64,000 nucleotides of DNA from an uncultured Clostridiaceae bacterium (lineage in GTDB: Bacteria; Bacillota; Clostridia; TANB77; CAG-508): assembly GCA_949927585.1 (NCBI GenBank), contig CATLFA010000001.1, positions 1 to 64,000 on the forward strand, given 5' to 3'. A model generated the notes under the pieces. That model had not been told where the DNA came from, made no database searches, and saw nothing but the letters and a program-made list of their open reading frames with translations. Shown here piece by piece: positions 27,755 to 38,050 of the stretch (positions are counted from its first letter, which is position 1; the number at the start of each line of letters is the position of its first letter). A program made the position numbers and the translations under genes.

Positions 27755-27783
27755 TTGACAAATAGTTGTCAGTATGATATAAT
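27755..27783 (+). promoter_or_regulatory. sigma70-type promoter with palindromic operator
   Basis: TTGACAAATAGTTGTCA - TATAAT. Confidence 0.85.
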
Positions 27784-27836
27784 ATATATAGAGTTAAGGA
27801 AACAGCCGTTTCCTAAATTTGAAGGAGGATTGTTAT

Positions 27837-27881
27837 ATGTGTTTAATCCACCGAAAAGAGAATAGAAATAGTAGTCACTGA
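27837..27881 (+). CDS. putative 14-aa leader peptide MCLIHRKENRNSSH
   Basis: GGAGGATTGTTATATG start context, followed by hairpin-forming sequence. Confidence 0.4.
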   Translation: MCLIHRKENRNSSH

Positions 27882-27964
27882 TATAGCTGATTCGGTTAGA
27901 AAATTATTGTTTAAAGGATATAAATACTACTATTTCTTTATCTTTCTTTATAAAGGAGAATATT

Positions 27965-28255
27965 ATGGAATGGAAAACAGTTAAAAACTTTGATGGATAT
28001 GAAGCAAACAAAGATGGAGAAATAAGAAACAAAGATACATTACAAGTATTATCTCAAAAGTCTTTAGATAAAGATGGAAATCCAACTGTAAAAATGTTCG
28101 CAAAAGATAATGGGAAATGTGTAAGAAAAAAGATTTGTGTCCATAGAATAATTGGAGAATTATTTGTCCCAAATCCAGATAACTTACCATATGTAAAACG
28201 AAAAGATAATGATAAATTAAATGTAAAGTCTAGTAATTTATATTGGAGTAAATAG
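27965..28255 (+). CDS. NUMOD4-type / HNH homing endonuclease-like protein
   Basis: EWKTVKNFDGYEANKDGEIRN... KICVHRIIGELFVPNPDN. Confidence 0.75.
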   Translation: MEWKTVKNFDGYEANKDGEIRNKDTLQVLSQKSLDKDGNPTVKMFAKDNGKCVRKKICVHRIIGELFVPNPDNLPYVKRKDNDKLNVKSSNLYWSK

Positions 28256-28264
28256 GAGGGAATT

Positions 28265-28588
28265 ATGGTTTTTGAAGGAAAGGAAAATGTATATAATACG
28301 CAAAGAAATGAAATTTTAGTTAATTGTTCTTGTGGAACACATATGTTTAAAATTGCATCATTTGCAGATGATGAAGAAATATATTTTGAATTATGGTCAG
28401 AGAATTTCTATAATAAACAAAAGTCTCCATTATATTCAAGAATATGGAATAGATTGAAATTAATTTGGTTTGCAATTAGTGGCAAAGAATATAGATTAGA
28501 GGATTTTATTTTAACAAAATCTGATGTTGATAATCTTATAAATGCCCTACAAAATATACAAAAAGAAAAACAGGAGGTGAAAGAATAA
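28265..28588 (+). CDS. hypothetical protein
   Basis: ORF with GGAGG RBS. Confidence 0.65.
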   Translation: MVFEGKENVYNTQRNEILVNCSCGTHMFKIASFADDEEIYFELWSENFYNKQKSPLYSRIWNRLKLIWFAISGKEYRLEDFILTKSDVDNLINALQNIQKEKQEVKE

Positions 28589-29058
28589 TGATAGGTACAA
28601 TAATTATCACTATATTAGCAGTTATTTTACTACAACTATTGTTTCTTAAAATTACTTCTTCATCATTAAAAAAAGTAATTGATGAAGCCATAAATGTATC
28701 TTGCTATGTAAACACATATCATTATACAGACTCAGAATATGATAGAGTACAGATTGGTCAAGAGGCTTATTATAAAGCTCTTTTTGGAGATAGAAAATCT
28801 TCTTATAAAAGAAGTTTAACAGACTATATATTTTGGGTATTTTATACTCAAATATTTGACAAATTATTAAATTGTATCCCTATGAATGTTAATAAACATA
28901 ATAATAGATGTTTAGCGGATGGAGAGTATAGAAAGACAGGTACATTTTTAGATAATTATCAAAATGAATTAAAAGAAAAATATCTTAAATATTGTACAGA
29001 CAAAGAGAAACAAAATAGAATAGATAGATATAATTGTGAAGTAGAAAATAATGAGTAA
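28588..29058 (+). CDS. hypothetical membrane protein
   Basis: N-terminal hydrophobic helix. Confidence 0.65.
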   Translation: MIGTIIITILAVILLQLLFLKITSSSLKKVIDEAINVSCYVNTYHYTDSEYDRVQIGQEAYYKALFGDRKSSYKRSLTDYIFWVFYTQIFDKLLNCIPMNVNKHNNRCLADGEYRKTGTFLDNYQNELKEKYLKYCTDKEKQNRIDRYNCEVENNE

Positions 29059-29168
29059 TTTCGTTCATCTACAATCCTACTTACGAACGAACAATTGTTT
29101 AAGATATGCAGCCCTTTTCTTAGACAATCAAATTACTATATTATACAAATTTTATTAGGAGGTATATG

Positions 29169-29867
29169 ATGGCTTTAGAAAGACAAATCACTTTAAAAAC
29201 AAACATAACAAAACCAATAGATGTGGAAGTTGATAACTTTTTAACAAATAACGAAGTAGACCCAGCAGCTATTCAAATTGTGATAGATGAAAATAGTTCT
29301 ATGAAAAGAGCTTGTTTGATATTCGCTGAAAGAAGTGAATTAAAGAAACTTTATGAGAAACAAGGAAGAACATATTCTGATTTAGATGCTGTAACATATT
29401 GCCACACAAAAGATATAATGGTTACTCGTGGTGGAGATATAGATAGTGAAGTTAATGCATTTTTATCAAATGAAGATATTTCTATAATTTCTATATCAAA
29501 TTATATGACACCTACATATCAAGGAACATTTATTCTTTATGTGGATTTACCAGAACAAAAAAAGAAAATGGAAGAAAAACAATTAGAAGTTGCTAAAATG
29601 CAAGAAGAAATGGCTCAAAGATTAGCAAGTGAAGCAGTGAAGAATGTAGATTTAGAAACAAATGATACAGTAGAAAGATACGCTGAAAAGTCAGATGAGA
29701 TTCCAGATTCTCAAAGCGAAAATACAGATAATGAAAATATTAGAACAGCAGGATTAATGCAAATTAAAGGAGAAGTAAAGGCACCAGAAGTTACTGTTAC
29801 AACTACAATAACTGAACAAGATGCTGTTGTAGATACAGGAAAGAAAAAACGTTTTGGGAGGAAATAA
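29169..29867 (+). CDS. hypothetical protein
   Basis: 233 aa ORF. Confidence 0.7.
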   Translation: MALERQITLKTNITKPIDVEVDNFLTNNEVDPAAIQIVIDENSSMKRACLIFAERSELKKLYEKQGRTYSDLDAVTYCHTKDIMVTRGGDIDSEVNAFLSNEDISIISISNYMTPTYQGTFILYVDLPEQKKKMEEKQLEVAKMQEEMAQRLASEAVKNVDLETNDTVERYAEKSDEIPDSQSENTDNENIRTAGLMQIKGEVKAPEVTVTTTITEQDAVVDTGKKKRFGRK

Positions 29868-29870
29868 TAT

Positions 29871-30515
29871 ATGAAATATGTATTTATTGATATGGATGGT
29901 GTAATTGCTGAATATGGTTATCCAAGTGGTTCATATGATGGAGAATTCCAAAGAGGAAATTATCTAGGAAAAAAACCAATAGAAACAGTTATAAATAGAA
30001 TTATTGAAAAATATAATAATCAAGATTATATTGTATTGGTTTGTTCTGCAAGTCCAAACGCAAAAGCAACATTAGAAAAAAATGAATGGTTGAATAGATT
30101 TTTTGGGGTTCCTTATGAAAATAGAATATTTATAGGGAAAGATGAAGATAAGGTAGAAGTTATTAAATATTATATTGAAGATATGTTACACGGTAGTGTA
30201 CAAGAACACGCTCTTATAATAGATGATAAAGGTTCTATTCTTGCTAAAGCTCATTCTTTAGGAATTGAGTGTTATCATCCTACTCAATTAATTGCTATGA
30301 TGGAAGAAGAAAAAGCGGCAGAACAACAAAAAAATGAAGTACAAGATAATACTCCACAAGAAGGAAATCAACCAGAAGATATAAATGAAGAAACTATTGA
30401 AAATACAGAATCTATTTCTTCAGATGAATCTTTAGGAGAGCAAATGACAATAGAAGACTTACAACAAATAATGGATGAGTCTATAGAGATAGAAGAAATT
30501 AAGGAAGAAGAATAA
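29871..30515 (+). CDS. HAD-superfamily phosphatase
   Basis: YVFIDMDGVIAEYG...VLVCSASPNAKATLEK...LIIDDKGS. Confidence 0.75.
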   Translation: MKYVFIDMDGVIAEYGYPSGSYDGEFQRGNYLGKKPIETVINRIIEKYNNQDYIVLVCSASPNAKATLEKNEWLNRFFGVPYENRIFIGKDEDKVEVIKYYIEDMLHGSVQEHALIIDDKGSILAKAHSLGIECYHPTQLIAMMEEEKAAEQQKNEVQDNTPQEGNQPEDINEETIENTESISSDESLGEQMTIEDLQQIMDESIEIEEIKEEE

Positions 30516-31084
30516 TGATTTATGTAATCTCAGATACTCATTTCTCACATAATAATATTATAGAATACTGTAATAGACCATATCAAAACTCTTTAGAAAT
30601 GAATGAAGATATTATTGATAAGTGGAATTCAGTAGTACAATCAGAAGATATTGTATTTCATTTAGGAGATGTTGGATTTGGTTTGGTAGAGCAATTAAAG
30701 CCTATGATAGAATCACTAAATGGTCATAAATTTTTATTAAGAGGGAATCACGATGCAAAACGTGGTATAAACTCTTGGATGAATATTGGGTTTGAGAAAG
30801 TATATAAATGTAAAGAAGTTACTTTAAAACAACTTTTAGAAGATATTTATTTTATTACAGGATATACAAATAATGACTTCTCTGGAAATTTAGAAAATCT
30901 TATATTTTCTCATTCTCCAAGACAATGCCCAGATGAGGTATTAAATATCCACGGACATATTCATAATGTACCTCTTGATACGAATATATACAATCCAAAT
31001 AACCATATTTGTGTTAGTGTAGAAATGATTAATTATACACCAAAAACATTAAGAATGATACTTGGCGAACATTACGGAAGATAA
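30515..31084 (+). CDS. calcineurin-like metallophosphoesterase
   Basis: ISDTHFSHNNII...HLGDVGFG...RGNHDA...NIHGHIHN. Confidence 0.85.
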   Translation: MIYVISDTHFSHNNIIEYCNRPYQNSLEMNEDIIDKWNSVVQSEDIVFHLGDVGFGLVEQLKPMIESLNGHKFLLRGNHDAKRGINSWMNIGFEKVYKCKEVTLKQLLEDIYFITGYTNNDFSGNLENLIFSHSPRQCPDEVLNIHGHIHNVPLDTNIYNPNNHICVSVEMINYTPKTLRMILGEHYGR

Positions 31085-31108
31085 ATCTTCCGTATTTTTC
31101 TATCTAAC

Positions 31109-31137
31109 TTGACAAATAATTGTCAGTATAGTATAAT
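31109..31137 (+). promoter_or_regulatory. sigma70-type promoter with palindromic operator
   Basis: TTGACAAATAATTGTCA - TATAAT. Confidence 0.85.
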
Positions 31138-31163
31138 AGTAATACAAAATATGGAGGTAAGTT

Positions 31164-31670
31164 ATGAATAAAAATATTGTAGGATTTCATAATATAGTAG
31201 CAGGTTGGATGGATATGGAAATTTATGACTATAAATGTAACAGTATAAGAAAAATGAGAATAAGTTATATTCAGCCTTTCTTTAATGATTTACTAATGGC
31301 TTGTAGATTTTTATTAAGTGATATAACTGGAACTTATGAATTGTCAATAGACCAAGAGGGCTTTGATGCAAATATTAGGTTTTATAAGTATGATAGTAGA
31401 ACAATAACATTAGAAATTAATGAAGATTGTTTTGAAGATGAGAAAGATGAAAATGGATATTACCCAATAGAATATGCACCTAGTTGTCTTACATATTTTA
31501 GTGTAGATATTAATGAGTTCATAACTAATATTTTACATTTAATTGACGAAAACAAAAAAGACTACAATGAAGGTTTTGCTTTATGTCCAGCCGAAATAGT
31601 CGATGAAGAAATGGAAGAATTTGTAAAGTTCATACTTACTAATAGAAATTTTGAGGAGGAGGATGAATAA
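31164..31670 (+). CDS. hypothetical protein
   Basis: ORF with GGAGG RBS. Confidence 0.7.
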   Translation: MNKNIVGFHNIVAGWMDMEIYDYKCNSIRKMRISYIQPFFNDLLMACRFLLSDITGTYELSIDQEGFDANIRFYKYDSRTITLEINEDCFEDEKDENGYYPIEYAPSCLTYFSVDINEFITNILHLIDENKKDYNEGFALCPAEIVDEEMEEFVKFILTNRNFEEEDE

Positions 31671-33975
31671 TGAGAAAACTAGTAATACTCAGAGGTTCAA
31701 TGGGTTGTGGAAAGTCTACTTGGTTAAAAGAAAACAACCTAGAGCAATATACATTGTGCGCAGATACAATGAGGTTACATCTTGCAGCTCCACAAATTGG
31801 AATTAATGGTCACGATATAATATCACAAAAAGATAACAAACAAGCTTGGGATATGTTGTTTTACTTCTTAGAAGAAAGAATGAAACGTGGAGAATTTACA
31901 ATTATAGATGCAGTTCATAGTAAAAGTAGTGAATTTTCAAGATACAAATCTTTAGCTGACAAATATAGATATAGACTGTATTGTGTAGATTTTACAGATA
32001 TTCCTAAAGAAGTTGCTAAAGAGAGAAATACACAAAGACCAGAATATAAACAAGTTCCAGAAAATGAAATTGATAAAGTATATTCAAGATTTGAAACTCA
32101 AGGAAAAACTTCTGGATTTACAGTTGTAAAACCTAATGAGTTCTTTACCAAAGTTGTAAATACGGAACCTTTTGATTGGAATGAATATAAAAATATTCAC
32201 GTATTTGGAGATATTCACGGTTGTTATGAACCATTAAAAGAGTACTTTGAAAAATATCCATTTAATGAAGAAGATGGCTACATATTTGTAGGCGACTATT
32301 TTGATAGGCGGGCTACAAAACGTTGAAGTATTTAACTTCTTATTTGAATTAAGCAACCATAAAAATGTATTACTATTAACTGGAAACCACGAACAAAATT
32401 TATTCAATTATGCTTTTGAAATGCCAGTTAGAAGTAAAGAGTTTTTAAATAAAACTGCTGTGCAGTTTGCAGAAGCTGGAATAGATAAGAGTATGTTAAG
32501 ACAATTTTATAGAAAACTTGGTCAAATAGCTTATATAAATTTCAGAGGTGGAAATTACATAATTAGTCACGGAGGAGTACCATACATCCCAGAACAGTCT
32601 TTAGATTTCTATTCTACAGATTGTTTTATAAGAGGAATTGGTAATTATGAAGATGATGTTGACCAAATTTTTGAAAATTGGCAAAAATCAAAAAATTCAA
32701 TTTTGAAACCCTTGCGGCACAAGGGATACAGAGGACGATTTTCCAATAAAACTTGAATTTTATTGCCAAATACACGGTCACAGAAACCTTTATTGTCAAC
32801 GTTTTGGTGAATATACACATTCATTAAATTTAGAAGATAAAATAGAGTTTGGTGGGAATTTAAGAGTAGCACAACTTTTAGATGATGGAACAATAAATCA
32901 AATTGAAATAAAAAATAATTACTTTGACAAAGACTTATTAAAACAAAAAGAAGAATCATCAAATGGAGTAATTGATAATAGAATTAGTTCTGTTGGAATG
33001 TTTATTCAAGAACTTAGAAATAGTAGATACATTCAAGAAAAAATGTTAGGAGATGGAATATCATCATTCAACTTTACACACAATGCTTTTGAAAAAGGAA
33101 TTTGGAATAATATAACAACTCAGGCTAGAGGATTGTTCATTGATATAGAAGAAGAAAAAATTCAAGCTAGAAGTTACAATAAATTCTTTAATAAAGAAGA
33201 AAGAGAAGAAACAAAATTTGGATATTTAGTACAAAATTTAAAATTCCCAGTAAACTTCTATAAAAAAGAAAATGGATTTTTAGGTATATTGTCTTTAAGG
33301 AATGATGAGTTATATTTCTGCTCAAAATCTACAAATCAAGGAGATTTCGTAGAGTATTTTAAAAATGTATTCTATCAAACTTACAGCATAGAACAAATTG
33401 ATGCAATTAAAGATAGACTTAGAAAAGAAGATATTACTATGGTTTTTGAAGTAATTGACCCAATTAATGACCCACACATTATAAAATACGAAAAAAGAGA
33501 CCTAGTTCTACTTGATATGATTTACAATAAAATAGACTTCTCTAAAGTTAAATATGAACATCTTAAAGCATTTGGAGATAGAAATAAGATTAGAGTTAAA
33601 GAGTTAGCATATACTGTAGATAATATACAAGAATTTCTAAGTTTAAATGGAGAAATTCAACAAGACGATTACAAATTAAATGGTGAGTACATAGAAGGAT
33701 TTGTTGTTGAAGACGCTGAAGGATTTATGTTTAAATACAAATTAAATTACTACACAACTTGGAAGTCTTTAAGATGGGTACTTCAAAAATATTTAAAGAA
33801 TCCAACAAGTGTTAATACTTTTACAAACAGCTTGACAAAACCAGTTGAAAATTACTTTTTGGCATTTTTGAGAAAAAAATATCCAGAAGGAACAATAACT
33901 GAAGCAGATATAATCAAATCTAATATAATAGATGAGAGAGATGATTTTGTAAGAAATGGAGGAAGTGAAATCTAA
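31670..33975 (+). CDS. pnkp-like: Pnkp-type polynucleotide kinase-phosphatase-ligase, joined by two +1 events at CGG
   Basis: Kinase GSMGCGKSTW; phosphatase VFGDIHGCYEPL...GDYFDR-(C)G-LQNVEVF...GNHE; second join ILKPL-(C)G-TRDTEDDFPIKLEFYCQIHGHRNLYCQ; adenylyltransferase-like C-term. Confidence 0.8.
32309..32311 (+). other. putative +1 frameshift site: AGG CGG G
   Basis: In-frame CGG in GDYFDRG metallophosphatase motif. Confidence 0.9.
32715..32717 (+). other. putative +1 frameshift site: TTG CGG C
   Basis: In-frame CGG; +1 restores IHGHRNLYCQRF... continuing into the 32998 ORF. Confidence 0.85.
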
Positions 33976-34262
33976 TGGAAAGAATGATGACTAATATAGA
34001 TAAAATAATTGTACCGAAGAAGATGAAAGATGCAAAACCTAAAAAATATAAAGTAATGGGAATGGAAGCATACTTTAAAAAAGAAAAACATTATTATGGA
34101 AATATAGTAGTTGATAAAAAGTTTAGAATATTAGATGGATATGTTGTATATTATACGGCTAAAAACGTATTCAATCACACTATGGTTCCAATTGAAATAG
34201 TTACAAGAATGGATAGAATTAAACATTTTGTAAGAAAAATTATGAGAAAGGTAAGGAGATAA
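33975..34262 (+). CDS. hypothetical basic protein
   Basis: ORF track. Confidence 0.65.
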   Translation: MERMMTNIDKIIVPKKMKDAKPKKYKVMGMEAYFKKEKHYYGNIVVDKKFRILDGYVVYYTAKNVFNHTMVPIEIVTRMDRIKHFVRKIMRKVRR

Positions 34263-34264
34263 TT

Positions 34265-35024
34265 ATGTCAAAATTAAAAGATACATTAGTAGATGGAAGT
34301 ATGAAGATAGTAAATGATTTAACTCTGGGGGGGGGTCTACCTACAAGATTTAACTAAAGGTGATATTCAATTAAAAATATATAATAATGTATTTTATGTA
34401 TTACCTAATTATAATGAAGAAACAACAATAAGAGAAATAATAACTGCTATGTCAAATGCTAATATATTAATATATGCTGTTAATGGAGCTGATGTTAAAT
34501 CAAATGAATTGACTACTTTAACAGGAAGTAAAACATTAACGGTAAAAATAATTAGATATTCTGCACAAAGAATAGAAGTATATGTATATTTATCAACACA
34601 ATCAATATATTATTATAAGTCATTTAGATTAGATACAGATGATAGTAAAATGTATTGGAGTATAATAGGAGATGAAAATTGGAAAGTTGCAACATTATTA
34701 AATGGATGGAAACAATATTCTAATACAACAGATTATTGTTCAATGTTACAATATAGAAAAGAAAATAATAGATTATTTCTCAGAGGGATAATTATGGGAG
34801 GAGCATCAAACCAAATAATAACTACATTACCTGTTGGATATAGACCATCAAGAACAAAGATTTTAACATCCATATATAGAGCAACTATTACAGGAGCTCA
34901 TATAATTGCTCAGATAGAAACTTACAAAAATGGAGAAATGTTGATGAGATGTAATGAAAGTGATGCTAACCATAGTAATATAGCTTGGTTATCATTTGAT
35001 GGTCTTAGTTATGACTTAGATTAA
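34265..35024 (+). CDS. tail-fibre-like protein with G9 tract (currently out of frame)
   Basis: ATG 34265 frame lost at G9; 8 or 11 Gs gives ...LTLGGVYLQDLTKGDIQLKIYNNVFYVLPNYNEETTIREIITAMSNAN...; LPVGYRPSRTKI fibre-like motif. Confidence 0.55.
34327..34335 (+). repeat. poly-G homopolymer (9 G)
   Basis: Direct count. Confidence 0.95.
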
Positions 35025-35048
35025 AATTTTAGAAAGGAAGGTATTAAT

Positions 35049-36809
35049 ATGCCAAAATTTCCACCAAACAAATACCAACAAGCAATTATTGATTGGGTAA
35101 AAGATGGAAGTGGAAACGCAATAGTAGATGCTAAGGCAGGAAGTGGAAAAACTTCCACCTTAGAATTAATTGCACAAAACTATCCAAGAAAAATGCTATT
35201 TATTGCATTTAATAAACACATTGCAGATGAAATAAACAATAAACCAGAACTTCAACATTATCTTAAAAAGAAAGATGAAGGAGGAGCTGGTACATTAAAA
35301 GTATATACTGTAAATGCCATTGGAGATATGACAGTATTGCAAGATTTAAGAACTAGAAACTTATATAAAGGTGGAGAGAATAAATTTCTTAAAGCAAATA
35401 AAATGTTTCCAATTCTTGAAAGAGAAATTCGTTCTATATGTCAAACAAGACACGAAAAAATAACTGACGATATGGTTTGGGATATGATGAGGGATTTAAA
35501 AGTTGCTTGTGATAAAGTAAGAAGCAAATATGTTACAAATGATAGAGATGAAGCAGAGAGAGTCATTGAGGAAGATGGACTATGTGATTTCAGTAAAATA
35601 GAAAGAGAAGATGGTTTATCCTATCCAATTCTTCCTTGGGCACAAATAGTAGAAGATGCTTTAGAAGAAGGTATGAAATTATATGAAGAAAAAGGAATTT
35701 ATGATTTTGTAGACCAGTTATATATTCCAGTTGTTAATAAATTATATTTACCTTCTTGGATGGCTTATTATAGTGAGTTTATAGGTTGTGATGAAAGTCA
35801 AGATTTGTCTGCATTACAATTACGTTTCCTTAAAAAACTTATTCCTATGAAACCACAATATGGAGTAAAGTTTCCTACACGATTCTTATTTGTTGCTGAT
35901 GAAAAACAAGCAATATATGGATTTGCAGGAGCTGATTGCCATTCTGTTGAAAACATTCGTAGACAATTTAATACAGAAGAATTACCACTTAACATTTGTT
36001 ATCGTTGTCCAAAGGCAGTAGTTAGAGTTGCTCAGAAATGGGTTCCAGAAATAGAAGCTGCTCCTAATGCAATAGAAGGAGAAGTTCACGTTATAGATAA
36101 CTCACAAATAGCTGACTTAGTACAATCAAAAGATATGGTAATCGCAAGAAAAAATAAAGACCTTGCAGAAATATTTTTGTCTATTGTATTAAAAGGCAAA
36201 CCTGTTTACATAAAAGATAAAGATATGATTGATAGTGCTATTAAATCTATAAGAAGTTTAGGATGTAGTACTGTTTCTGGTTTACAAGATAAAATAGATA
36301 AATTACACGAAGAATATAAGAATCAAATGAGAAATCCAGAGAATCAAAAACAAGCTAGTGCAATAAATAATGGAACAATGGATGTATATGATATGATTAA
36401 GGCAATGTTAAATTTCTTTATAACTGAAAAGAAACATCCTACAAGTACTATGGTTGAAGTATTTATAGCTTTTATTGAGGATTTGTTTGTTACAGAGCCT
36501 AGTGATAATGCAGTTATTGTTAGTTCAATTCATCAAGTTAAAGGGCTAGAAGCAAAGAGAGTATTCATCATCAACTACAACTTAATGCCATATACTTCAA
36601 ATAATAAAACAGCAGATGATAACCAACAGGAAAGAAATTTGATATACATAGCTATTACAAGAGCTCAAGAAGTTTTATATTGTTGTAATGGAGAGTTAGA
36701 TGAAGATGAAAAGTCTTATTATAAACCAATGACTAGCGAAGAAGTTGATAGCGCAGTTAGTTCGTATGATAGCGACTATTATGATATGGTTTTCCAAGAT
36801 GATGAATAA
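35049..36809 (+). CDS. UvrD/Rep-like SF1 helicase
   Basis: DAKAGSGKTSTLELIAQN...GCDESQDLSALQ...IVSSIHQVKGLEAKRVFI...YIAITRAQ. Confidence 0.88.
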   Translation: MPKFPPNKYQQAIIDWVKDGSGNAIVDAKAGSGKTSTLELIAQNYPRKMLFIAFNKHIADEINNKPELQHYLKKKDEGGAGTLKVYTVNAIGDMTVLQDLRTRNLYKGGENKFLKANKMFPILEREIRSICQTRHEKITDDMVWDMMRDLKVACDKVRSKYVTNDRDEAERVIEEDGLCDFSKIEREDGLSYPILPWAQIVEDALEEGMKLYEEKGIYDFVDQLYIPVVNKLYLPSWMAYYSEFIGCDESQDLSALQLRFLKKLIPMKPQYGVKFPTRFLFVADEKQAIYGFAGADCHSVENIRRQFNTEELPLNICYRCPKAVVRVAQKWVPEIEAAPNAIEGEVHVIDNSQIADLVQSKDMVIARKNKDLAEIFLSIVLKGKPVYIKDKDMIDSAIKSIRSLGCSTVSGLQDKIDKLHEEYKNQMRNPENQKQASAINNGTMDVYDMIKAMLNFFITEKKHPTSTMVEVFIAFIEDLFVTEPSDNAVIVSSIHQVKGLEAKRVFIINYNLMPYTSNNKTADDNQQERNLIYIAITRAQEVLYCCNGELDEDEKSYYKPMTSEEVDSAVSSYDSDYYDMVFQDDE

Positions 36810-36837
36810 CATACAGTCATCTTGATTTCCACCTAAC

Positions 36838-36866
36838 TTGACAAATAGTTGTCACTATGTTATAAT
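36838..36866 (+). promoter_or_regulatory. sigma70-type promoter with palindromic operator
   Basis: TTGACAAATAGTTGTCA - TATAAT. Confidence 0.85.
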
Positions 36867-36917
36867 AAATATAGACCAAAACAAAAAACTTGTTCGGTTT
36901 ATTTTTAACAAAGAAAT

Positions 36918-36931
36918 GACAATTAGTTGTC
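36918..36931 (+). promoter_or_regulatory. second operator-like palindrome downstream of promoter
   Basis: GACAATTAGTTGTC. Confidence 0.65.
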
Positions 36932-36966
36932 GATTTATGTAAAACTTGTTGAAAGGAGGAATATTA

Positions 36967-37518
36967 ATGAGTGACTTAACTTTATATAAAGTTTCTCAAG
37001 AGTTTGAAAATCTTATTGATTTAATAGAAAGAGATGTATTAGAAGACTGGGAAGTTGAAGAACTAAGAAAAAGACTATCTAATGCAATTACAAATCAAGG
37101 GAAAGATATTGTTAGATTTTATGTTAATGAGATGGCAGATATAGAAGTATTAAAGAACGAAATTAATAGACTTAAAACTATTAAGTCTTCAAAAGAAGCA
37201 AAGATTGAAAGACTAAAAGATAAATTAACTGAAAATATGAGAACTTTAAAATGTCCAAAAATTGCAACACCAATAGGTAATATTACATTATCATTAGATG
37301 GAACAACAGAATCTGTTGAAGTTGATGAGAATATTGATTATGACAAAATTCCAGAAGAATATATAAAAACTTCAAAGGAAATAAAAAAGGCTGATATTAA
37401 AAAGGCTATAAAAGCTGGAGAAACATTTGACGGAGTAAATATAGTATCTTCACCAGCAAGAGTTGCTTTTAGATTAGGTCAAGAAAGTAAGGATTATATT
37501 GCAGAATCTGGAGAATAA
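36967..37518 (+). CDS. Gp157-family (Siphovirus Gp157-like) protein
   Basis: Coiled coil then SLDGTTESVEVDENIDYDKIPEEYIKTSKEIKKADIKKAIKAGETFDGVNI. Confidence 0.8.
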   Translation: MSDLTLYKVSQEFENLIDLIERDVLEDWEVEELRKRLSNAITNQGKDIVRFYVNEMADIEVLKNEINRLKTIKSSKEAKIERLKDKLTENMRTLKCPKIATPIGNITLSLDGTTESVEVDENIDYDKIPEEYIKTSKEIKKADIKKAIKAGETFDGVNIVSSPARVAFRLGQESKDYIAESGE

Positions 37519-38047
37519 AATACAAATAGATAATGGACAATATGACAATCTAATTTGGTCTATTGTACATAAAATATTAACAAAAACAAATGATAACTAT
37601 TATTATGCTGGATTAGAAAATGACTTATTTCAAGAGGGATATGTTGCATTAATGACAGCATTAGAAAAATATAATAGTAACAAAAATATTCAATTTTCAA
37701 CATTCGCTTATAAGTACGTTTATGGTTATTGCTTAAATTATCTAAAGAAAGAATGTATTTCATTAAATAATGAAGATATAGATAGCAGCCCAATATTATC
37801 TGATTATTCTTATGAAATAAATTTATGTCTTGAAGTAGATTTGATTAAAGAAATTAACAATAAACTTAAAATTATAAATAAAAAAGTTCCACAAACAGAA
37901 GAAAACATCTTAAAAGATAGAATATGCAATGGTTATTCTCTACAAAAGTGCGCAGAATTAAACAATTGCTCTATAAAAAAAATATCAAATGTTATTAACA
38001 AATATAAAGATTTGATTAAAGAAATTATAATTCAAGGAGGATTTTAA
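37499..38047 (+). CDS. sigma-factor-like protein (region 2)
   Basis: LENDLFQEGYVALMTALEKYNSNKNIQFSTFAYKYVYGYCLNYLKKE. Confidence 0.7.
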   Translation: MQNLENKIQIDNGQYDNLIWSIVHKILTKTNDNYYYAGLENDLFQEGYVALMTALEKYNSNKNIQFSTFAYKYVYGYCLNYLKKECISLNNEDIDSSPILSDYSYEINLCLEVDLIKEINNKLKIINKKVPQTEENILKDRICNGYSLQKCAELNNCSIKKISNVINKYKDLIKEIIIQGGF

Positions 38048-38050
38048 ACT

